From positions 1 to 21,824 of the forward strand of contig CAZOHH010000040.1 of NCBI GenBank assembly GCA_964579735.1: a DNA stretch of 21,824 nucleotides, given 5' to 3'. Made by a program: the position numbers and the translations under genes. Every line of letters starts with the position of its first letter. Within the stretch, counting starts at the first letter, position 1. The notes under the pieces were generated by a model that worked only from the letters and a program-made list of their open reading frames with translations, made no database searches and was not told where the DNA came from. Source of the DNA: CAILLO01 sp964579735. Lineage in GTDB: Bacteria > Bacillota > Clostridia > Saccharofermentanales > UBA5734. Shown piece after piece: positions 17,053-21,824 of this stretch.

Positions 17053-18510
17053 TCACTTCGGAGGGATGACCAGAATCCAGCCGGTGTGTAGTACCCCATC
17101 GGGCGAAATCGAGGGATATTGCTCGACATTCGCATCGATGACCTTCTGACCAAGGTCCGTCGTGTACTTGCCATAGTATTTCACGCACAGACCCCACAGC
17201 GTGTCGCCCGCCTTGACCGTATAGGTCGAGGGAGCGGGGGAAGGCGTGCCAGGTCCGAGGGTCGGCGTCGCGAGTTCCGAGGAGGTCGGCGTCGGAGACT
17301 CCGCGGGAGTGACATCACCCGTCGGGGCTGGTGTGGAGAAGGACGTGGGCGCGCTCGTCGGGGCCGGCGTCGGTGTCGGCGTGCTGAATCCACCGGTCAC
17401 GATATTGAAGATGGCATAGATGCATCCAACGGAGATGACGAGAACGACGACGGCCAGAGCGATGGAACGGGAATCGATCCCGCGGCTCCGTCGCCGTGGA
17501 GATTCATGTCGCGCCCTGTCGGGTCTCGGTGGGGGGGGGGCCGTACGGCGCGTGGGAACCGGGGGCGGTGTCGTCGCCGTGCGGTAGCTGCTATCGGGCA
17601 AGGACGCTTCCTCTTCCAATTCCAAAGGTTCGGGAGCAGGAGCGATGTTGCTCCGGGGGGAGGCGACGTAGGCGGCCGCGACCGTCGACGTTGCCTTCGA
17701 AGGCTTCTCCGGGCGAGACGGGGTGGATGCGCGGAAGGGGTGCTCGGCAACCGAGATGGATTCGGCGAATCCGATCATGAACTGGATCGGGACCCCGGGT
17801 GCCTTGGAAGCCGCGGAAGTGACGACGAGACCTGCCGCGTCGCACTGATCCTCAGCTTCGTAGAGGAGTCGGAGAATCTCCTTCTGACCCAGGGTTTCCA
17901 TGACTTCGCGGTTGCACACGATCAGGCAGTCATCCGGCAGCAGCGGTGCGATGTTGGAATAGCGGACGGTGCCGGCCGTGCCAGCGCAATAGGCTTCCAG
18001 ATTGTGAACCACGTTGCCGAGAGCGTCGATGGGCTCGAGTTCGAAGTCGTCTCCGGTCAGCGGGTACAGTGCGTCACCGCGATAGAGGTATGCGCATCCT
18101 CGTCCCATGGTCACGGAAGCCACTTCATTGTCCTTCACGATGATCCCAGCGAAATAGGGCTGACGGGCGCCGTCCTGCGAAATGGAGATTCGGCCGCACA
18201 CCTCAACCGCGCAATCAGCCAGTTCGTTGATTTCGCTGTCGATATTCCGTCCGGTGTGCTTGACATCGTTCTCGACGCGCTCCAGCGTCCGTCGGACAAC
18301 GGCGGAATCCGCTTCGGCATCTCCGGTGGGGGCAGGTCGAGCGAACACGGCATAGAATGCGCCACGATCCTCGCGGTCGAGCGTGATGTCCGCCGCACGC
18401 GTCTCCCTTCGGCCAGAGAGCCGGCCATCGAGCCAGAAAGCGTCTTTCAGACCAGGCGTCGGCGAATAGCGTGCGGTGACGGTCGCTGCGATTCTTGCGG
18501 TCTTTGCCAT
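17053..18510 (-). CDS. Degenerate PP2C-like / transmembrane / LysM protein
   Basis: This is a 485-residue protein with a cytoplasmic N-terminal domain, one TM helix (about 349-371, IALAVVVLVISVGCIYAIF), a Pro/Thr-rich linker (375-429) and a C-terminal LysM (430-483, starting TYTVKAGDTLWGL, ending GWILVIPPK). The first ~255 residues follow the PP2C phosphatase pattern: GRGCAYLYRGDALYPLTGDD (137-156) matches the GDSRAYLYR..LT.DH segment, and DDCLIVCNREVMETLG matches the D.LLLCSDGL region. The metal-binding residues are nevertheless altered, so it is probably not an active phosphatase. A basic Pro-rich stretch precedes the TM. I chose the ATG at 18510, which has AGGAGG 7 nt upstream; the open frame to a TTG at 18570 lacks a better site. 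It is the first gene of the LysM-aminotransferase-serA operon. Its role may be cell-wall sensing; this is inference. Confidence 0.75.
   Translation of the reverse strand: MAKTARIAATVTARYSPTPGLKDAFWLDGRLSGRRETRAADITLDREDRGAFYAVFARPAPTGDAEADSAVVRRTLERVENDVKHTGRNIDSEINELADCAVEVCGRISISQDGARQPYFAGIIVKDNEVASVTMGRGCAYLYRGDALYPLTGDDFELEPIDALGNVVHNLEAYCAGTAGTVRYSNIAPLLPDDCLIVCNREVMETLGQKEILRLLYEAEDQCDAAGLVVTSAASKAPGVPIQFMIGFAESISVAEHPFRASTPSRPEKPSKATSTVAAAYVASPRSNIAPAPEPLELEEEASLPDSSYRTATTPPPVPTRRTAPPPPRPDRARHESPRRRSRGIDSRSIALAVVVLVISVGCIYAIFNIVTGGFSTPTPTPAPTSAPTSFSTPAPTGDVTPAESPTPTSSELATPTLGPGTPSPAPSTYTVKAGDTLWGLCVKYYGKYTTDLGQKVIDANVEQYPSISPDGVLHTGWILVIPPK
17531..17540 (-). repeat. Ten-C homopolymer within the LysM gene
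   Basis: The coding strand has ten consecutive C residues in the Pro-rich segment before the TM helix (TAPPPPRP, about residues 323-330). Slippage here would shift the frame and remove the TM and LysM parts. A homopolymer this long is unusual in an otherwise intact gene, though the protein sequence itself favours CCN codons. Confidence 0.8.
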
Positions 18511-18575
18511 CGAATGTCCTCCTGGATTCAGCGCCCTGTAGTCATCTAGGAAGGAGCGCATGAAATTCAAAACCG

Positions 18576-18584
18576 ATTATATCA
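18576..18584 (-). promoter_or_regulatory. Extended -10 promoter for the LysM-aminotransferase-serA operon
   Basis: On the minus strand TGATATAAT is a perfect extended -10 (TGnTATAAT) overlapping the stop codon of the CCA-adding enzyme gene. No good -35 is seen. The start would be near 18569, leaving a leader of about 59 nt before the ATG at 18510. Confidence 0.6.
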
Positions 18585-19902
18585 TACCTCGAACGAGAGC
18601 CCACAGGGCGTTCGGGACGTTGCGGGAGGGGTCCTCGAGTACGGCATCGAGAAGGCGTAGGCGAAGCCTGCCGAGAGAAGGACCGGGAGCCTGGCCTCTG
18701 GCCACGAGATCCGCACCGGTCAGTGCGAGTTCGTCGACGGCAACGGGGGGGCCATCCCGAAAGATCGCATCGACAAATGAATAGATGGAGTCTTCGGTCT
18801 CGGGTTCGATGGAAACCAGCAGACGTGCCCCTTCGACCATCATCTTCCGCGCCTCCTCGCCCTTGAGGTCTGCGGTGCGGACCAAAGCGGCCGCAATTCT
18901 GCGGAGGTCGGCGGCACTGCCGGAGTCGGTACGAAGGAGGAATCCCCGGATTTCAACGACTACCCAGGCCATCGCAGCCGCTTTCCCGGCAACGCGTGCG
19001 GCGAGTCGATGCCCCTCCATCAGCCGTCTCTTCTCTTCCGTGTAGGATTCCGAAGTCTGGATCGGTTTCGAATCCGTTTTCGTCCACTTGGGTTCCAGGA
19101 GAAGAAGGAGTGCGTAGCCGCCTTCAACGGAAGGACCGAAACGGGTCAATGCGGAGGCGATGGCATCACCGAACGCGAGTCCTTGGGAGTCAATGCGTAT
19201 CGGAAGCAATCGTGCGAAGGCCGCCTCAAGGATTCCGGTCCCGTCGAAGGCACGAAGCCATTCGGGAAAGGGAGAAAGAAATATCCTGGCGCATTCGGAG
19301 GCGATCCGCTCGGCACTGACATGGGACAGGAGACCTGAATGCCGTGTGCAGGCCTCGATGAGAGGTTCCACGGGTCGATAGCCGAAAGTGCAGCAGAATC
19401 GGATGGCGCGCAGCATGCGGAGTGCATCCTCGAGGAATCGCGCGGCCGGGTCTCCGACCGTCCGCAGAATTCGAGCCTCCATATCGCGGCAACCGCCGAA
19501 GAGGTCCACAAGCCCTCGGTTCTGCGACCAGGCCATGGCGTTGCAGGTGAAATCCCTGCGACTCAAGTCCAAGGCTAAGTCTCCGTGGAAGACGACTTCG
19601 GAGGGACGACGGTGATCATGATAGGAGCCTTCGCTTCGGAAGGTCGTCACCTCGACCGCATATGTCCCTGATAGGACCGTCACCGTTCCATGTTTCAGCC
19701 CGGTCGGAATGGTCCGGAGGAAAAGCCCTGCCACTTCGTCCACGCGGGCGGAAGTGGCGATATCGTAGTCCTTCGGAAGTCTGCCGTCGACGAGGTCACG
19801 AACGCACCCACCGACGAGATAGGCCTCGCAGCCATAGACCGAAAGGATGCCAAGCACATCGTGGATTTCCATTGGGATGCGGGACGGATCGATACGTTCC
19901 AT
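18577..19902 (-). CDS. cca: CCA-adding tRNA nucleotidyltransferase (class II)
   Basis: This is a 441-residue enzyme that builds or repairs the 3'-CCA of tRNAs from CTP and ATP. It has the class II head motif GGCVRD (31-36), the catalytic DYD (Asp45, Asp47) in DYDIATSA, the RRDFTCNAMA motif (115-124) and the EDALRMLRAIRF motif (158-169) that reads the nucleotide base. The C-terminal body is divergent, and no HD phosphohydrolase motif is seen. The ATG at 19902 lacks a Shine-Dalgarno; an ATG at 19872 (residue 11) is the alternative and also lacks one. A promoter at 19909-19938 would start transcription at about the first ATG, which suggests a leaderless message. The gene stands alone between the trpB hairpin and the LysM promoter. 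Poly(A) polymerase is a less likely alternative. Confidence 0.93.
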   Translation of the reverse strand: MERIDPSRIPMEIHDVLGILSVYGCEAYLVGGCVRDLVDGRLPKDYDIATSARVDEVAGLFLRTIPTGLKHGTVTVLSGTYAVEVTTFRSEGSYHDHRRPSEVVFHGDLALDLSRRDFTCNAMAWSQNRGLVDLFGGCRDMEARILRTVGDPAARFLEDALRMLRAIRFCCTFGYRPVEPLIEACTRHSGLLSHVSAERIASECARIFLSPFPEWLRAFDGTGILEAAFARLLPIRIDSQGLAFGDAIASALTRFGPSVEGGYALLLLLEPKWTKTDSKPIQTSESYTEEKRRLMEGHRLAARVAGKAAAMAWVVVEIRGFLLRTDSGSAADLRRIAAALVRTADLKGEEARKMMVEGARLLVSIEPETEDSIYSFVDAIFRDGPPVAVDELALTGADLVARGQAPGPSLGRLRLRLLDAVLEDPSRNVPNALWALVRGMI

Positions 19903-19908
19903 ACGAAA

Positions 19909-19938
19909 GTTATACCCTGTCGGGAGCTTCCTTGTCCA
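19909..19938 (-). promoter_or_regulatory. Putative promoter for cca
   Basis: On the minus strand TGGACA (19938-19933), an 18-bp spacer and TATAAC (19914-19909) lie right before the cca start; each box has one mismatch to consensus. The expected transcription start falls at about 19902, the first base of the ATG. The -35 box lies in the downstream arm of the hairpin at 19932-19969. Confidence 0.5.
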
Positions 19939-19969
19939 CGGAGGGCGGCATTCGGCCCTCCGTGGACAA
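19932..19969 (-). terminator. Hairpin after trpB, probable terminator without a T-tract
   Basis: A perfect 15-bp stem (19932-19946 with 19955-19969) and an 8-nt loop begin 9 nt after the trpB stop codon. It is placed as a terminator, but no T-run follows on the minus strand (AAGGAAGC comes next), so it may act as a mRNA 3'-end stabiliser or weak terminator. Confidence 0.55.
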
Positions 19970-19978
19970 AGAAGGGAT

Positions 19979-21346
19979 TCAGCCGATCTGGGGCAACGAC
20001 TTGAGGCTTTCGGCGATGGATGCGTCGGAGATTCTCGTGTCCAGCATCGCTCCGCGGAAGTACATGTCGTATGCGGTCATGTCGAAGTATCCATTGCCGG
20101 ACAGATTGAAGAGGATGACCTTCTCCTCACCGCTTTCCTTGCACTTCAGAGCCTCATCGACGGCTGCCTTGATGGCATGTGCGGACTCGGGAGCGGGTAC
20201 GGTGCCCTCGCTGCGCGCGAACAGGACGGCGGCTTCGAAGACGGGTTTCTGGTCGTAGGCCTGGGCTTCGATGATTCCTTCATGGTAGAGCTGGCTGACC
20301 AGCGGAGAGTCTCCATGGTACCGCAGGCCGCCGGCGTGGATGCCGGCCGGCATGAACTCGGCACCGAGCGTATACATCTTGGAGATGGGAGCCATTCCGG
20401 CGACATCGCCGTAATCGAAGGCGTAGGTGCCACGGGTCAGGGTGGGGCAGGCTTCGGGCTCGACGGCCACGAGGCGGACCTTCCCGCCTTTCAGACGGTC
20501 GGCGACGAAGGGGAAGCTCATGCCCGAGAAGTTGCTTCCGCCGCCGCAGCAGGCGAAGACGACATCCGGGTACTCGTCGATGCTCTCGAGCTGCTTCTTG
20601 GCCTCCTGACCGATCACGGTCTGGTGCAGGCATACATGGTTGAGTACGCTGCCGAGACAGTAGTTGGTGTCGCCATGCGTCGCGGCGTCCTCGACGGCCT
20701 CACTGATCGCTATGCCCAGGCTTCCCGTGGAGTCGGGGTGGGCCGCAAGCACAGCACGACCGGAATTCGTCAGTGGGGAGGGACTGGCGTGGACGGTCGC
20801 TCCGAAGGTCTCCATGAGGGACCTGCGATAGGGCTTCTGCTCATAGCTGACCTTGACCATGTATACCGTGCATTCCCTCCCGAAGTGGTGGGTAGCCATG
20901 CTCATGGCACTGCCCCACTGGCCGGCGCCGGTCTCGGTGGCGATGCGCTTCATGCCCGCTGCCTTGTTGTAGTAGGCCTGCGCGAGCGCGGTGTTGAGCT
21001 TGTGGCTTCCCGTGGCATTGCCGCCTTCATACTTGTAGTAGATGCGAGCGGGTGTTCCCAGTGCCTTCTCGAGACCTCGAGCGCGGAACAACGGAGTGCG
21101 GCGGTACTGGCGATAGAGTTCCCGCACTTCCGCAGGGATGTCGATGTAGCGGTCGCCGCTCATCTCCTGCATGATCAGCTCCATGGGGAAGATGGCCAGC
21201 ATGTCCTGTGGTCCGATGGGCTGCTTGGTGCCGGGATGGAAGTAGGGTGCCGGCTTGTTCGGCATGTCGGCTACGATGTTGTACCACTGTTTTGGAATCT
21301 CGCTGTCGGGCAGGTCCACTCGGATGACGTCCTTCTTGTTAGCCAT
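19979..21346 (-). CDS. trpB: TrpB2-type tryptophan synthase beta chain (stand-alone)
   Basis: This is a 455-residue PLP enzyme that joins indole and L-serine to give tryptophan. The PLP lysine is in GSHKLNTA (Lys116), the catalytic Glu in ETGAGQWG (Glu138) and the phosphate-binding loop is CGGGSN (267-272). The QWG in place of QHG, and the extended N-terminus (family length about 450 against 400 for TrpB1), mark it as the TrpB2/TrpB-like class, which often lacks the contacts for TrpA. No trpA or other trp gene is in the window; the next gene is cca. The ATG at 21346 has AAGGAGA about 6 nt upstream. Expression is almost surely controlled by the Trp T-box in front. It could serve indole salvage or complete a pathway encoded elsewhere. 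Confidence 0.94.
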   Translation of the reverse strand: MANKKDVIRVDLPDSEIPKQWYNIVADMPNKPAPYFHPGTKQPIGPQDMLAIFPMELIMQEMSGDRYIDIPAEVRELYRQYRRTPLFRARGLEKALGTPARIYYKYEGGNATGSHKLNTALAQAYYNKAAGMKRIATETGAGQWGSAMSMATHHFGRECTVYMVKVSYEQKPYRRSLMETFGATVHASPSPLTNSGRAVLAAHPDSTGSLGIAISEAVEDAATHGDTNYCLGSVLNHVCLHQTVIGQEAKKQLESIDEYPDVVFACCGGGSNFSGMSFPFVADRLKGGKVRLVAVEPEACPTLTRGTYAFDYGDVAGMAPISKMYTLGAEFMPAGIHAGGLRYHGDSPLVSQLYHEGIIEAQAYDQKPVFEAAVLFARSEGTVPAPESAHAIKAAVDEALKCKESGEEKVILFNLSGNGYFDMTAYDMYFRGAMLDTRISDASIAESLKSLPQIG

Positions 21347-21419
21347 GGTCTTCTCCTTTTCTGCCTCCGCCGGGGTCTCCGATCGGTAGGCGATGCGGTC
21401 GTGGATTCCGCAGTAACGC

Positions 21420-21460
21420 AAAAAAGCCATATCGTCCACAACAATGGGGCGATATGGCTT
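21420..21460 (-). terminator. T-box-controlled intrinsic terminator
   Basis: An 11-bp stem (21424-21434 with 21450-21460) with a 15-nt loop is followed on the minus strand by a run of six T (21425-21420). Its upstream arm and loop share bases with the antiterminator (CGC at 21451-21449 and CCCAT at 21448-21444), so the two folds exclude each other. Confidence 0.92.
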
Positions 21461-21727
21461 CGCGGTGCCACCCATCTTGAGCCGGTGAAGGCCCATCTTG
21501 TTCAGGCACACGTCCGACTCGCGCCGGTCTTCATGCCCTTCCCCGTTAACGCTGGGAATGCGGCTTGGGATACAGTCCGAATGGCCGCGGCGCCGTCCCG
21601 GATTTCCCCCTCGCTCCTATCGGATCCATTCACCTGTCCCTGATGTGCCGGACCTTCCACCACCGCCGGCTCGCTGTGTCATCGGAATACAGGATACTCG
21701 TTCCGGTCATAGGATCGTTGTTGGTCT
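21420..21727 (-). ncRNA. tRNA-Trp T-box riboswitch in the trpB leader
   Basis: The leader RNA, read on the minus strand, folds as a complete T-box. Stem I has a base helix (21709-21717 with 21612-21620, one mismatch), an AGTA element (21698-21695), a specifier loop TGAATGGA with UGG (Trp) at 21628-21626, and an apical GCCGG/CCGGC helix. The T-box motif GGTGGCACCGCG is at 21472-21461. The antiterminator pairs ATGGG (21475-21471) with CCCAT (21448-21444) and GCG (21463-21461) with CGC (21451-21449) around a 7-nt bulge, TGGCACC. The UGGC in the bulge pairs with GCCA, which fits the G73 discriminator of tRNA-Trp. Uncharged tRNA-Trp should therefore turn on trpB. Stem II/III details were not resolved. 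The specifier codon and the discriminator match independently give Trp. Confidence 0.95.
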
Positions 21728-21733
21728 GGCTGG

Positions 21734-21763
21734 ATTATAATCATCGTTCCCATAGGTTGTCAA
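21734..21763 (-). promoter_or_regulatory. Sigma70-type promoter of the T-box/trpB unit
   Basis: On the minus strand a perfect TTGACA (21763-21758) and a perfect TATAAT (21739-21734) are separated by 18 bp. Transcription should start near 21727, 10 nt before the base of Stem I. This is the strongest promoter seen in the window. Confidence 0.85.
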
Positions 21764-21801
21764 CCCGCCACCGCGACGCTCCTACGGCGCGCTCAAAGCG
21801 G

Positions 21802-21821
21802 ACGATGCCGACTGGCATCGT
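21802..21821. other. Inverted repeat at the right edge, possible terminator of an upstream gene
   Basis: An 8-bp perfect stem (21802-21809 with 21814-21821) with a 4-nt loop lies upstream of the trpB promoter. The window ends 3 nt later, so no flanking T-tract can be judged on the plus strand; on the minus strand only CTTT appears further on. It may end a gene lying outside the window. Confidence 0.3.
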
Positions 21822-21824
21822 GTA

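Noticed and set aside
18511..18570. TTG start at 18570 for the LysM gene
   Set aside because: It would coincide with the predicted transcription start and lacks a Shine-Dalgarno, while the ATG at 18510 has AGGAGG at 7 nt.
21347..21511. 55-residue N-terminal extension of trpB reaching into the leader
   Set aside because: The extension translates the T-box and terminator RNA. The ATG at 21346 has an AAGGAGA site and gives the normal TrpB2 N-terminus.
19847..21643. 598-codon open frame on the plus strand opposite trpB and cca
   Set aside because: It covers the T-box leader and two real genes on the opposite strand, has a composition typical of antisense GC shadows and no ribosome binding site or family motif.

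Overview
The window is about 21.8 kb of dense, GC-rich bacterial chromosome and looks like a Bacillota (Clostridia-type) genome. The signs are strong AGGAGG-type ribosome binding sites, sigma70-type promoters, a textbook tRNA-Trp T-box leader, an AlaRS with a Firmicute-like Cys-rich insertion, and a class V aminotransferase/SerA pair like that of clostridia. Species cannot be told from sequence alone. There are 13 protein genes, no rRNA or tRNA gene, and no mobile element or CRISPR array. Almost everything is coding.

Left part (1-8614, all minus strand) is a translation and secretion block, transcribed right to left. alaS is followed with no gap by a HIT-family nucleotide hydrolase. After a 130-bp gap with a hairpin and a -10 box come hisS, aspS, lepB (signal peptidase I) and lepA (EF4); aspS/lepB overlap by ATGA and lepB/lepA are 2 nt apart. 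Divergent promoters lie at 8615-8797.

Middle part (8798-14195, plus strand) is a three-gene operon of poorly characterised families: a DUF1015 protein, an FAD-dependent amine-oxidase-type oxidoreductase, and a very large DUF2298 polytopic membrane protein that starts at a TTG right after the preceding stop. It meets the next operon at a long perfect hairpin (14236-14277), a shared, probably bidirectional terminator.

Right part (14321-18510, minus) is an operon of a membrane protein with a degenerate PP2C-like domain, TM helix and C-terminal LysM, then a class V aminotransferase (probable phosphoserine aminotransferase) and serA: the first two steps of serine synthesis. Upstream are the CCA-adding enzyme gene (18577-19902) and a stand-alone TrpB2-type tryptophan synthase beta gene (19979-21346), preceded by a complete T-box riboswitch with a UGG (Trp) specifier and its own TTGACA/TATAAT promoter. 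TrpB consumes serine, so the serine genes and the Trp-sensing gene are metabolically linked.

The most notable points are the Trp T-box on a lone TrpB2, the apparently dead PP2C domain fused to LysM with a C10 tract between the two parts, and the DUF1015/oxidoreductase/DUF2298 operon. None is proven to be a new system; the motif readings are direct and the functions are inferred.
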